A stretch of DNA of 64,000 nt from Clostridia bacterium (GTDB lineage Bacteria > Bacillota > Peptococcia > DRI-13 > UBA5745). The notes under the pieces are model-generated. The model searched no databases, was not told the origin of the DNA, and worked only from the letters and a program-made list of their open reading frames with translations. The stretch covers positions 20,412 to 84,411 of the forward strand of contig JAHDMJ010000023.1 of assembly GCA_018436095.1 (NCBI GenBank). The letters are read 5' to 3'. Made by a program: the position numbers and the translations under genes. This document shows, one piece after another, positions 54,757 to 63,860 of this stretch (position 1 is its first letter; every line of letters starts with the position of its first letter).

Positions 54757-57276
54757 TCATTGAAGATAATCGCTGATTCTGGCAAATTGGAACTGCTGGC
54801 CTTCAGGTCTGGAGGCATTCCAAGACAGAAATTGATCCAGAGCCTCCGGCGTAAACCGGGAGTTGTCCGTTATGTGCATAACGACGATGCTGCCCGGCCC
54901 AATGGTTCTGGGCTCCGGCTGGCCGGGAATCGGTATGCCATGCAATAATAAATCGAAGAGCTCCTCAACGCTGTTGCTTTGGTAGTCGCCGGTGCTAAAA
55001 TCGCCGTTGATAATATATTGATAACCGGCATCCAGCACAACCTCCATACCCTCCCGGCTCACTGCCAGCGTAGGCGGCCGGAAATACCGGGTCAGGACAG
55101 GCCGGCCCTGTTCATTGTATAAGTCTCCTACTACCTCCTCCAAAACCTTATAGGAGATGTTTATATCCTCCCTGAGCTCCTCCAGGTGTTGGGGAGTCAG
55201 GGAGTAATGCCTTTTTTCCGCCTCACTGTACTCCGTCATCGGCAAGTGACGGTCTGTATGGCTGCTGATGTCGTGACCCTCAAGGCCGATGGCCCGCAAT
55301 AAATTAGGGTTTGCCGGCACATGCTCCGTACGAATAAAGAAACCGGCCTTGACATTATGCTTCTTTAACACATCCAGAATCCTGTTGAGTACCAGGTCGG
55401 TACCCCAGTCGTCGAAGGTCAGGAAAATTGTGTTGCCGTCCACAGCCAGCCTGCCTGTGGTATCCAGCCGGCTTACTTCCTCTTCGGTGAAGCCGGGCAA
55501 TTCATCTGCGGAAGATTTACTGGGCGTCCCAATATACCGGGATTTGACGAGGGAGAACCTTTCCTCCCCGGACAAGCCTTGCAATTGCCCCTGAGCAGTG
55601 AGGCCACTAACCGCAGGCCCGGGATACCGGTAAACACCTTTGCCATTCAGCAGCCGCCCTACGGCTCTAAGGCTATATGGACGTCCATAGGCGCTGCCGG
55701 TATTGCTTAGCAGCCGCCGGGAAACAGCCCCCAGCACTTCAGGTACCAGCTCCTCCTTTTGCTGCCGGTAATCCAGCCGGAAAAAGAATATCTCACCCCG
55801 CCTGACGGTATAATTGGAACTGCGGAACATAGCGTTAATCAGAGAATCGGCGCCGGCTGCTCCCCCTTCGGCGCTGGTATTGAAAATCCGGGAATGGCCT
55901 ACCAGAACCATATCCATGGCAGAGACTGCTTCCCGTACATCATCGGTTATGGAATTGAATATTTGGCTGGCCAGTTGAACCTCTACTTGATAGTTGGAGC
56001 GCATCAGGCTTTGCACCTGATAAATTTGCTCGCAAACCGACAGGTAGTCAAAGCTGCTTTTAGGCAGCAGCACCGCACCTATCTCATGGCCTCCCTCGAT
56101 AATCCCCTTTACTCTTTCCGGATAATCGTTAATATCGTTTGCCGACACATAGAAGGTGGCCTGCATATTTAAGGCCGCCAGCTGTTCTAAAACGGATTCC
56201 AGCAAAGGCTGGTTGCTGATGCCATAAAAAGACAGAGCGGCCGCCCGTTCGGTAGTGTAGATCAGATTGACTTCTTGGGCCAGCTGGTGATTGTTTGCTT
56301 CCCGCCTTTGCAGGTAGAGTTCCTGCCTGGCTGCTTTATCCAGTTCAAAAGTCTCTTGGGCAGCCAAAGCATCAAGGGTAACGACGCGCCAGCCCGATTC
56401 CTTTGCCGCCTGCAGCAGCCATTCTACGCCCCGCAGCAGCCGTTCTTCTTCGGAAAGCTTCGCTTCTGTTTCTTCCCTTGTCTCTCTTTCCTCTGTTATA
56501 CCCTTGATTCCCGCCGGGCGGTCACCGGGCATATAATTGCCTTTGTTATCGAAAGGCCCCTCATATTCCTGATTATCTAAAACGCCTTTCATCCTTACCG
56601 ATAAAATGCTGCCCTTTTCCAGCCGGGAAATGAACCCCAGAGCCCCGTCATAACTATTGAAGCTTTGATAGTTGATAAAGACGCCGCTATCCACAGCATA
56701 CCGGAAACCGGAGGCCGCCGCCGCTGCCAGCAGATTATCCGTATATGCGGTGCTGCGGCATTTAATCATCTCAGGGGATTGGCCGGTGATAGCTTCAAGA
56801 ATCCCGGCGGCATAGGCAAAGTCGGTAATCAACTCTTCGGCAGCCATGGACTCCATATGGGCCCGGCCATTTAAGGCAGCGCTGCCCAAGACCTGCTTTG
56901 CCTTTATAATGCTTTTGACCGCTGTATCATCCTCGGCAGCCTCAACGCCTGTAACGAAAAAGGCGGAGCTTACCTGATATTTCTCTAAAAGGGCAAGCAG
57001 CCGCTCCACTGTGCTACGATCAGCAAGGCCCTCGAAGGTCAAAGCAAAAACCTTTTCCTTAGCCGCTATATCGGATAGCAAGGCGGCCTTAGCCAAGGGC
57101 TCCGCCGAAAGCAACGCCGTAGCCTGGGCAATAGCCCCCTCCCGGTCATAGCTTATGGCTGCGGAAGCCCCAGCCGCCTCTGAGATCCTTTGGCCGCAGC
57201 CGGATAGACCTGACGTTATCACCGCCAGGCCAAGCATTAAAGCAATACTCTTTTGCAAAAGGCTCTTGGTCTTCAT
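54757..57276 (-). CDS. Triple NodB-domain lipoprotein, only the third domain intact
   Basis: The lipoprotein has 839 residues (lipobox LSGC, C27). Three deacetylase-like domains follow: about 70-310 (ALTFEGLADRSTVERLLALL, catalytic Asp positions lost), about 345-545 (ALSFYGISNQPLLESVLEQL, also lost), and about 630-839 (IFLTFDDWGTDLVLNRILDV with SSHTDRH, keeping the Asp-His-His metal site and the later YFRPP). So one active deacetylase is fused to two probably non-catalytic, perhaps glycan-binding, copies. It lies 32 bp after the dehydrogenase gene and overlaps or abuts the synthase gene. Confidence 0.9.
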   Translation of the reverse strand: MKTKSLLQKSIALMLGLAVITSGLSGCGQRISEAAGASAAISYDREGAIAQATALLSAEPLAKAALLSDIAAKEKVFALTFEGLADRSTVERLLALLEKYQVSSAFFVTGVEAAEDDTAVKSIIKAKQVLGSAALNGRAHMESMAAEELITDFAYAAGILEAITGQSPEMIKCRSTAYTDNLLAAAAASGFRYAVDSGVFINYQSFNSYDGALGFISRLEKGSILSVRMKGVLDNQEYEGPFDNKGNYMPGDRPAGIKGITEERETREETEAKLSEEERLLRGVEWLLQAAKESGWRVVTLDALAAQETFELDKAARQELYLQRREANNHQLAQEVNLIYTTERAAALSFYGISNQPLLESVLEQLAALNMQATFYVSANDINDYPERVKGIIEGGHEIGAVLLPKSSFDYLSVCEQIYQVQSLMRSNYQVEVQLASQIFNSITDDVREAVSAMDMVLVGHSRIFNTSAEGGAAGADSLINAMFRSSNYTVRRGEIFFFRLDYRQQKEELVPEVLGAVSRRLLSNTGSAYGRPYSLRAVGRLLNGKGVYRYPGPAVSGLTAQGQLQGLSGEERFSLVKSRYIGTPSKSSADELPGFTEEEVSRLDTTGRLAVDGNTIFLTFDDWGTDLVLNRILDVLKKHNVKAGFFIRTEHVPANPNLLRAIGLEGHDISSHTDRHLPMTEYSEAEKRHYSLTPQHLEELREDINISYKVLEEVVGDLYNEQGRPVLTRYFRPPTLAVSREGMEVVLDAGYQYIINGDFSTGDYQSNSVEELFDLLLHGIPIPGQPEPRTIGPGSIVVMHITDNSRFTPEALDQFLSWNASRPEGQQFQFARISDYLQ

Positions 57277-57308
57277 CGCTCCTCCATACTATTAGGCTTT
57301 TGCCTTTG

Positions 57309-58628
57309 CTACATGCTCCAATAAAGGAACCCCTGCTCTTCCATCTCTTCTTTATCAAACATGCCGGGAATATCAATGAGGATATAGGGCCCCTGGCCAG
57401 GGTTACGGTACATTGCTTGCAGAGCCGCGGTGGAAAGACTGGCAAATTCCTGATGAGCTACGGCAAATACCAGGCAATCACCATTGCCTATCGCTTCACT
57501 CTCAACGAGGTCTATGCCTAATTCCTTAGCCACTCCCTCCTTATCGGCAACGGGATCGAATAGCCTCACTTCAACGCCGTATTCCCGCAGCCTTTCGGCA
57601 ATACCAGGCACCATAGTATTGCGGATGTCGGGGCAGTTGGCTTTATACGTTATCCCCATAATATAAACCTTAGCTCCTTTGACCAGACTGCCGCCTTTGA
57701 TCAGCTGCCGGATCACCATATCCGCTGCATAACGGCTCATGCCATTATTGATTTTCCTGCTGCTTTGCACTAGCTGGGAGGCGCCCTTTACTTCTTCGGC
57801 TTTGTAGATCAAATAATAGGGGTCTACGCTGATACAATGGCCTCCTACCAGGCCGGGACGAAAACCCAGAGCGTTCCACTTAGTATCCATAGCGTCGATG
57901 ACATCCTTCATGGGAATCTCCATCCGGGAAAGAGTCATGGACAGCTCATTCATAAAAGCAATATTTACGTCTCTTTGGGTATTTTCCGCCAGCTTGGCAG
58001 CCTCCGCCACCTTGATGCCGCTGACTACCTTCACGCCCGCCGTCATGATAATCTCATAGACAGCCGCGGCCTCCAAGGCCGTTGCCCTGTCCATACCGGC
58101 AACCAGCTTGACGATGTTATCCAGGCGGTGAACTTTATCACCGGGATTTACTCTTTCGGGAGAATAGCCTACAAAAAAATCAACGCCGCAGGTATATCCG
58201 GAAATCTTCTCAAGAATGGGAACGCAAATATCTTCCGTGGTGCCGGGATATACTGTGGATTCAAATATGACAATGGCGCCTTGGCGCAGATTCCTGCCAA
58301 TGCTGCCACAAGCCCCTTCCATGGCAGACAAATCGGGAAGATTGTTTTTATCTATGGGAGTAGGCACAGCCACAATAAAAAAAAGCGCTTCCCGCAACGC
58401 CTCTTCATCCACCGTAAATCTCATGGCCGTATTACGCAGTGCCTCATTACCTACCTCGTTTGTGGGGTCGATCCCCTCCCGATAGCGTTGAATTTTTTCA
58501 GCATTAAGATCAAATCCGATTACCGGAATCTTTTTGGCAAAAGCAACGGCAAGGGGCAGCCCTACATACCCTAGTCCCAAAACAGCAAGCTTTTCTTCCC
58601 CGTTCAGCAGCTTTTCGGCTATCGACAT
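57309..58628 (-). CDS. Nucleotide-sugar dehydrogenase (TviB/WbpO-like)
   Basis: The protein has 439 residues. LAVLGLGYVGLPLAVAFAKK at residue 14 is the NAD-binding motif. FESTVYPGTTED, GYSPERVNPGD and GLVGGHCISVDPYYLIYKA (catalytic C265) are diagnostic of UDP-GlcNAc/GalNAc or ManNAc 6-dehydrogenases, close to TviB/WbpO. It would produce the hexosaminuronic-acid donor for the synthase, giving an acidic polymer; UDP-glucose cannot be excluded. AGGAGAAGATAA precedes the ATG. First gene of the operon. Confidence 0.92.
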   Translation of the reverse strand: MSIAEKLLNGEEKLAVLGLGYVGLPLAVAFAKKIPVIGFDLNAEKIQRYREGIDPTNEVGNEALRNTAMRFTVDEEALREALFFIVAVPTPIDKNNLPDLSAMEGACGSIGRNLRQGAIVIFESTVYPGTTEDICVPILEKISGYTCGVDFFVGYSPERVNPGDKVHRLDNIVKLVAGMDRATALEAAAVYEIIMTAGVKVVSGIKVAEAAKLAENTQRDVNIAFMNELSMTLSRMEIPMKDVIDAMDTKWNALGFRPGLVGGHCISVDPYYLIYKAEEVKGASQLVQSSRKINNGMSRYAADMVIRQLIKGGSLVKGAKVYIMGITYKANCPDIRNTMVPGIAERLREYGVEVRLFDPVADKEGVAKELGIDLVESEAIGNGDCLVFAVAHQEFASLSTAALQAMYRNPGQGPYILIDIPGMFDKEEMEEQGFLYWSM

Positions 58629-58669
58629 TTATCTTCTCCTTAAGAAAAATAAATTATTTGACTTTTCTA

Positions 58670-58698
58670 ATTGTACTAATAAAATTATAAATTGTCAT
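58670..58698 (-). promoter_or_regulatory. Promoter of the exopolysaccharide operon
   Basis: On the minus strand ATGACA, 17 bp and TACAAT, with TTTATTAGTACAAT at the -10 side and TGACAAT at the -35 side, as in the pilus operon promoter. Start near 58663 leaves a leader of about 35 nt. The stretch 58699-58927 is AT-rich and holds nothing recognisable. Confidence 0.65.
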
Positions 58699-58927
58699 TG
58701 AGGAAATTATGGCAATAAAGAGAATGATTACTATAAATCTAGACTTATCAATACTTTTAACGTTTTTGCTCAGCAACGGAAAAACCAGGAAACAGAAGGA
58801 TTTTCTTAAGTTCTATTACGCAAAGAATTCCTTAACGGTATCTTTGTTTGCCTATTTTATATTTTATTTATTTCTTTAATATTTCAAAATTAAATAGTAA
58901 AAATTATTAATAATGCTTTTTTAATTC

Positions 58928-58958
58928 AAAAAAAACGGGCTCCGGAGAGCTCGTTTTT
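58928..58958. terminator. Bidirectional terminator after the collagen-like gene
   Basis: AACGGGCTC / GAGCTCGTT (one G-T pair) with loop CGGA is flanked by A residues on the left and T residues on the right. It separates the collagen-like gene, which ends at 59060, from the exopolysaccharide promoter. Confidence 0.85.
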
Positions 58959-59059
58959 ATTGTTGCCCTTATTTTTTTATGAAACGGAGAGTGTTCCTCC
59001 GCTGCCCGGACTCCAGGCTTTGTCTGCCGCAGCAATACTCTCTACAGCAATACTTTCTA

Positions 59060-61198
59060 TTACGGGAGGGGGGCAACCCTTACAATGGTGATATCACCCT
59101 GGGCCGCCGTGGCCGGTATGGAAATAGCGGCTCCCGAATCATTGACCAGCGTTAATGTAGAAGGTACCTGGGCAACCCGGACTACGGCTGTGCCGGAAAC
59201 CTGGCCGGTTCCCAAAGGCGAGGCTGACTGAGATTGGGTGACGCCGTTTAACCGGAGAGCAAAATTGATGGTTGAGGGAGGCTGGATGCCGCCGGTGTCT
59301 ATCCACCAATTGATCAGGTAATAGCCGGGTTCATTGATGATAAACTCTCTTGTTCCCTGATTGTAAGAGATATTGCCCCGGTCTGTCCGGATATTGTCGA
59401 AGGGCACAGCGGCGCCGTTAGCCAGAGAGGACAAACCGCCGCCAACCCATATGGCGTCAATAAGCGATGTACTGATTTCGGGGCCGGTGGCTCCGGTAGC
59501 GCCGGTGGGACCGGTAGCGCCCGTGGGACCTGTTGGGCCTTGCGGTCCCACGGGTCCTTGAGCTCCGGCGGCTCCGGCAGGACCTGCCGGGCCGGTAGGA
59601 CCGGTGATGCCTTGAGGACCTTGGGGGCCTAAGGGGCCTTCAGCGCCGGCAGGCCCTTCAGCTCCCGTAGCTCCGGTGACTCCCGTAGGGCCGGTGGCTC
59701 CCGTTACGCCGGTAAGGCCTTGGGGACCCACAGGTCCCTGGGTTCCTGTGGGCCCGGCAGGGCCCATGGGGCCGATGGGGCCGGCAGCTCCTGCGGGGCC
59801 GGTGGCTCCGGCAGGACCCTGGGGGCCTACAGGGCCTTGGGGTCCCGCTGGCCCCGCAGCACCCGTGGGACCCGTTGAGCCGGTAGGACCGATGGAACCG
59901 GTGGTTCCGGTTACACCGGCAGGACCCTGGGGACCTTGGGGGCCCTGAGCACCGGCTGGTCCCACAAGTCCCCTTAATCCCACTGCTCCGGCTACACCCG
60001 TTGCACCGGCAGGGCCTTGGGGTCCCATTGGTCCTTGAGCTCCTGTCGGTCCGGCGGGGCCGGCGGGCCCCATGGGACCCGTTGCACCGGCAGGACCCGT
60101 TACACCGGCGGCTCCTTGAGGTCCTATGGGGCCTTGGGCTCCCGTAGCCCCCGTAGGGCCTATGGGCCCCACAGGACCGGCGGGCCCCATAGCACCGGCG
60201 GCTCCGGCAGGACCGGTTGGTCCCATGGGGCCTGTGGGACCGGCTGTGCCTGTAACGCCGGCGGGACCTTGAGGTCCTACAGGACCTTGGGCACCGGTAG
60301 CTCCCGTGGGACCTATAGGACCCACAGGACCGGTAGGTCCCATAGAACCGGTGGCTCCGGCGGGGCCGGTTGGTCCCATGGGCCCTATTGGACCGGCTGT
60401 GCCCGTAATGCCGGCGGGACCTTGAGGCCCTACAGGACCTTGGGGACCGGTTACTCCTGCAGGGCCAATAGGGCCTGTGGCTCCTGTAGCGCCGGTAGCC
60501 CCGGTTATACCGGCGGAACCTTGCGGTCCCATTGGGCCTTGGGCTCCCATCGGGCCGGCAGCACCTCTGGAACCGGCTGGACCAGCGGCGCCTGTAATGC
60601 CGGCAGGGCCCTGAGCTCCCATGGGGCCTTGGGCTCCGGTGGCTCCTGTGGGTCCTGCAGGACCTACAGGACCGGTAGCGCCGGCCCTGCCGGTTGCTCC
60701 GGTAGCTCCGGCAGGACCTTGGGGTCCTACTGGACCCTCGGGCCCCGCAGGCCCGGCTGGCCCCATAGGCCCGGCTGGACCAGCGGCTCCCATGGCCCCG
60801 GTTGCACCGGCAGGACCTTGCGGCCCTACCGGGCCTTGAGCGCCGGCAGGACCGGCGGGTCCCATTTGACCGATTGCGCCTGTTGCTCCTCTAGCCCCAG
60901 TCCTGCCAATTGGCCCTTGAGGTCCTACCGGACCTTGGCTTCCGGTTGGCCCGGCAGGGCCGGTGGGGCCGGTGGGACAGGTATCCGGACAGGGAGGACA
61001 AGGCGGCGGATAAGGCGGCGGGCAGGGCGGCGGGCAAGGATGCGGGCCGGGTGGCGGAGAAGGACGTGATCCGTGTGATGGCCCCGGCGGTGGTCCGGAC
61101 GGAGGATATTTGCCCGCATTGCCGCCATGAGGCGGCTTCTTATTGGGACCGTAGCCCTGGTCGTTATAGCCAGGTGGATACTTTCTGTTTGCTGCCAT
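59060..61198 (-). CDS. BclA-like collagen-repeat protein with C-terminal globular domain
   Basis: The protein has 712 residues. An N-terminal Pro/Gly/Tyr-rich segment (about 1-80) precedes about 500 residues of Gly-X-Y triplets ([22 protein letters not shown]), which form a collagen triple helix. The last 140 residues ([21 protein letters not shown] ... [12 protein letters not shown]) match the TNF-like C-terminal domain of BclA exosporium proteins. Overlapping plus-strand frames are antisense to repeats. The ATG at 61198 follows AGGAGAG; an upstream start at 61315 lacks a site. A sigma-K-like promoter lies upstream. Likely a spore-surface fibre. Confidence 0.92.
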   Translation of the reverse strand: MAANRKYPPGYNDQGYGPNKKPPHGGNAGKYPPSGPPPGPSHGSRPSPPPGPHPCPPPCPPPYPPPCPPCPDTCPTGPTGPAGPTGSQGPVGPQGPIGRTGARGATGAIGQMGPAGPAGAQGPVGPQGPAGATGAMGAAGPAGPMGPAGPAGPEGPVGPQGPAGATGATGRAGATGPVGPAGPTGATGAQGPMGAQGPAGITGAAGPAGSRGAAGPMGAQGPMGPQGSAGITGATGATGATGPIGPAGVTGPQGPVGPQGPAGITGTAGPIGPMGPTGPAGATGSMGPTGPVGPIGPTGATGAQGPVGPQGPAGVTGTAGPTGPMGPTGPAGAAGAMGPAGPVGPIGPTGATGAQGPIGPQGAAGVTGPAGATGPMGPAGPAGPTGAQGPMGPQGPAGATGVAGAVGLRGLVGPAGAQGPQGPQGPAGVTGTTGSIGPTGSTGPTGAAGPAGPQGPVGPQGPAGATGPAGAAGPIGPMGPAGPTGTQGPVGPQGLTGVTGATGPTGVTGATGAEGPAGAEGPLGPQGPQGITGPTGPAGPAGAAGAQGPVGPQGPTGPTGATGPTGATGATGPEISTSLIDAIWVGGGLSSLANGAAVPFDNIRTDRGNISYNQGTREFIINEPGYYLINWWIDTGGIQPPSTINFALRLNGVTQSQSASPLGTGQVSGTAVVRVAQVPSTLTLVNDSGAAISIPATAAQGDITIVRVAPLP

Positions 61199-61255
61199 TG
61201 TACACTCTCCTATCTGCTTAGAAGCTAAAAGCAACCAGGTTATTACATTCAACTT

Positions 61256-61283
61256 TATAATATGAAGCTGCGATAAATAAGTT
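61256..61283 (-). promoter_or_regulatory. Sigma-K-like promoter of the collagen-like gene
   Basis: On the minus strand AAC, 16 bp, then CATATTATA fits the sigma-K pattern (AC / CATANNNTA). It lies about 58 bp before the ATG. This suits a late, mother-cell-expressed exosporium protein. Confidence 0.5.
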
Positions 61284-61318
61284 GCAGAAGGATTCGACAG
61301 CCCATTGCCATACAAAAC

Positions 61319-61363
61319 AAAAATGGTACTGTGCTAAACAAAATTGTTTAAACACAGTACCAT
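61319..61363 (-). terminator. Terminator after the VOC gene
   Basis: An 11-bp stem ATGGTACTGTG / CACAGTACCAT with an inner TAAACA / TGTTTA stem is followed by TTTTTG on the minus strand. It lies 116 bp past the VOC gene. The stretch 61364-61478 shows nothing. Confidence 0.8.
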
Positions 61364-61478
61364 GTCCTGGCAAATACATTTATTTGTAAGGCTTTTCGAT
61401 TAGGCTAATTGAGCGGAAATGTCTTATGCCGCCATTTGAGCGGCCTTCCTCTTATCGTTCAAGACCTACATCTCCCAA

Positions 61479-61871
61479 TCATTCCTTAACAAAAGATGAT
61501 ATTTCAATTAAATTACCATCTGGATCGGCAACATAGCTTGTCCTTTGCCCCCAGGGTTCATCCGTGGGCGGAAATATAGGCGTCGCGCCAGCGTTTAGAA
61601 CCCGTTCATATTCCGCATCAACCTCCGAAAAATTAGCGACATCAAAAGCCAATTCTACCGTACCGTTTACTCCACTGGGATAGGTATATTTTCTTGATGT
61701 CATCGCCTCAAAATCTTTCCTGCTAAACATAATTAACTGAACTTCGCCGGAATGCAACTCTGCATTTGCGGCGCCTGCCCAATCTGTTTGCATTCCCATA
61801 ACATCCCGATAGAAAGAAACCATTGTTTCCATATCGTTTACAAATAGGCCAACTGTATTTAGTTTAAGCAT
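61479..61871 (-). CDS. Glyoxalase/bleomycin-resistance (VOC) family protein
   Basis: The protein has 130 residues. VGLFVNDMETMVSFYRDVMGM opens the first beta-alpha-beta-beta-beta unit and SYVADPDGNLIEI closes the second, as in VOC proteins. Many of these bind a metal and act in detoxification or resistance; the substrate is not predictable. It follows the WYL regulator on the same strand after 141 bp, so the regulator may control it. Confidence 0.88.
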   Translation of the reverse strand: MLKLNTVGLFVNDMETMVSFYRDVMGMQTDWAGAANAELHSGEVQLIMFSRKDFEAMTSRKYTYPSGVNGTVELAFDVANFSEVDAEYERVLNAGATPIFPPTDEPWGQRTSYVADPDGNLIEISSFVKE

Positions 61872-62012
61872 TCTCTATCTTCCCTTTCTTTTCAGTTTCG
61901 AGGGGAGCAAGGCTCGCGTATATAGTAATTGCCAGTCTGATCTGGTAATACTCCCTGCTCCCTATCCCTTAAATACAATATAACAGCAGTAACAAGACAA
62001 CAGTATGTCTTA

Positions 62013-62921
62013 TTACTCATATTGCTTTAAAATATTTTTTGCATGTTTTCGGATTTTCGCTCTTAATTCGGGGGGCCCTATTATCCTTATACGATCCCCG
62101 AAACTCAAAACCCATTGCAACAGATATTCTGAATCGGAAAAGGACCGTTGAAATAATAGCTTACCGGCTTCGGAAACGGTAAAGCATTTCGGCCCATATT
62201 CTTCGATCAATCGGTGTTTTGCACTCGCGTCAAATAGGGCAGTTAGTTTAATCTTCTCTGTTTGAAAATATCCTTCAAAGTCCAATTTTCCGTCTGGAAT
62301 ATTACGTGGGACATAGGAAGCTTTGGTATTTTTTAGATTCCATAAACGGTTTAATTTGAAAAGACGATATTCGTTTTTCGTAAGGCAATAACCATAAACA
62401 TACCAGGCCGCCCATTTGAAAATGATAAGATATGGCTCTATCATACGCTCACTTTCGCCTTTACCAGAATAGTAAGCGAAAACCAGCTTTTCGCGATTAA
62501 AAATTGCTTGCTTGATTTGCTCTATTTTATCTGACAGGCTGTCTTGATACCATGATGCCAAATCAATTAAAACCACATCATGCTCAGTTAAAACAGTATC
62601 TTTGCCATTAGCGAATTTTTCGATAAAAGTTTGTCCATGCACAATTTTTGAAACGCTGTCAATGCTCTTAATGCCTGCTAATATCGCCTGCAACTCTTCT
62701 TTGGTGAGGATGGTTTTATCAATTTTATATCCATCTGCAATGGAAAGCCCGCCGCCATATCCTTGTATGGATACAATAGGGATACCCGCTTTACCTATAT
62801 CATCAATATCGCGCTGAATAGTCCTGTATGAAACCTCAAATCGCTCTGCTAAATATGAAATCGTTGTTCTTTCTTTTTGTAAGAGGATTGTAATGATTCC
62901 GATTAGACGATCTATTTTCAT
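62013..62921 (-). CDS. DeoR/HTH plus WYL-domain transcriptional regulator
   Basis: The protein has 302 residues. An N-terminal winged helix (about 1-57; ISYLAERFEVSYRTIQRDIDDI) is followed by a WYL domain (about 130-215) in which EPYLIIFKWAAWYVYGYC replaces the plain WYL triad, and a C-terminal extension. WYL proteins bind ligands, including nucleotides, and regulate stress genes. The frame is open to 63074, but GAGGTGAGCGT fixes the ATG at 62921. Confidence 0.9.
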   Translation of the reverse strand: MKIDRLIGIITILLQKERTTISYLAERFEVSYRTIQRDIDDIGKAGIPIVSIQGYGGGLSIADGYKIDKTILTKEELQAILAGIKSIDSVSKIVHGQTFIEKFANGKDTVLTEHDVVLIDLASWYQDSLSDKIEQIKQAIFNREKLVFAYYSGKGESERMIEPYLIIFKWAAWYVYGYCLTKNEYRLFKLNRLWNLKNTKASYVPRNIPDGKLDFEGYFQTEKIKLTALFDASAKHRLIEEYGPKCFTVSEAGKLLFQRSFSDSEYLLQWVLSFGDRIRIIGPPELRAKIRKHAKNILKQYE

Positions 62922-62973
62922 ACGCTCACCTCTTTGCCATTGTAACATAGGAATACGGTTTCTTGCAGTTCCT

Positions 62974-63140
62974 GAGCAGGTTTTCCGTTTGTGGGTAAAT
63001 TGTAAGGGCTGCCAGCTAATTTCCGGCCAAATCGGTGCAATTTTTTCGGTTGTTTCCAGATATCCACCTTGCATTTTACCTATAAGTATAATTTTGCTCA
63101 GCCGGCCTCAGTCTCTTAGCCATAAACGAAATTTTTGCAC
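62974..63140. repeat. Dispersed ++-- element, copy D-a
   Basis: Forward boxes at 62974-62993 (decayed) and 63035-63054 (GTGCAATTTTTTCGGTTGTT), reverse boxes at 63081-63099 and 63121-63140. Box spacings match copy B, and GCTCAGCCGGCC stands where copy B has GCTCAGCTAACC. Confidence 0.7.
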
Positions 63141-63175
63141 ATTCAGCGCCTCGTGTCCCGATCAATTCTCCAAAT

Positions 63176-63197
63176 AAAAAAACCACTCAATGAGTGG
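63176..63197 (-). terminator. Terminator-like hairpin, second copy of the rRNA operon terminator
   Basis: CCACTCA / TGAGTGG with an A-run that reads as seven T residues on the minus strand. Sequence upstream of the hairpin also matches the copy at 63598-63619, suggesting a local duplication around element D-b. Confidence 0.75.
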
Positions 63198-63270
63198 AAA
63201 TGTCACTTAGTTAAGAAAAAGTGGTGAATCCATGGGAGCATAAATTTGGATTGGATTGGGTTGTGCCCGG

Positions 63271-63503
63271 CCGCTCAAAAAACGAAGTTGTGGTGCAGCG
63301 AGCATCAAATTAAGGCTAAAAGCAGAAGCTAACTGCACAAAAATCGAAGTTGTGTTGCACTATTTCCTTCAAATTTGGCTCAGATTACGAAAAACTACCC
63401 TCTAATCCGTCACACAACTTCGATTTTTGTGCATCTGGAAGCAAAATACGGTCAAATCCGCTGCCTGCCGGAACACAACCTCGATTTTTGTGCAGTTAGC
63501 ATC
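63271..63503 (-). repeat. Dispersed ++-- element, copy D-b (inverted match to C-b)
   Basis: Boxes at 63273-63292 and 63335-63355 (forward) and 63412-63432 and 63473-63493 (reverse). Two of them share GCACAAAAATCGAAGTTGTG with a C-b box. The minus strand aligns with 39573-39803 over about 230 bp. The gap 62922-63638 otherwise holds only the two terminators. Confidence 0.8.
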
Positions 63504-63597
63504 GAGAAACGGAAACCAGCCGGGGCGGGCAAACCCTCCCAATAGGTCGGCGTTGCTGATCCGCCCGTTCGATTCCCCTCGATTAAATTTTCCAAAC

Positions 63598-63619
63598 AAA
63601 AAAACCACTCAATAAGTGG
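63598..63619 (-). terminator. Terminator of the rRNA-tRNA operon
   Basis: CCACT / AGTGG with a 5-nt loop and a run of seven T residues on the minus strand, 20 bp after tRNA-Gly. Confidence 0.8.
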
Positions 63620-63638
63620 TTCCGGTTTTCTTGTTTAG

Positions 63639-63709
<71 letters not shown>

Positions 63710-63780
63710 TAGCTTGTTAAACTCTCTCGCTAGCCATGTCTGTTAAATTTCCCTGGCCGTTAAGGTGTTTAAATAAAGAA

Positions 63781-63857
63781 TGGCTCCCCGAGTAGGATTC
63801 GAACCTACAACCTACCGGTTAACAGCCGGTTGCTCTACCGTTGAGCTATCGAGGAGC
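63781..63857 (-). tRNA. tRNA-Asn (anticodon GTT)
   Basis: The minus strand starts GCTCCTCGATAGCTC, has CTGTTAAC in the anticodon loop and GGTTCGAATCC in the T arm, and ends in an encoded CCA. It lies 3 bp after 5S rRNA. Confidence 0.95.
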
Positions 63858-63860
63858 ATT

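Noticed and set aside
60017..61069. 350-codon plus-strand frame rich in Gly, Ser, Arg and Thr
   Set aside because: It is antisense to the collagen triplet repeats, which keep opposite frames open by composition.
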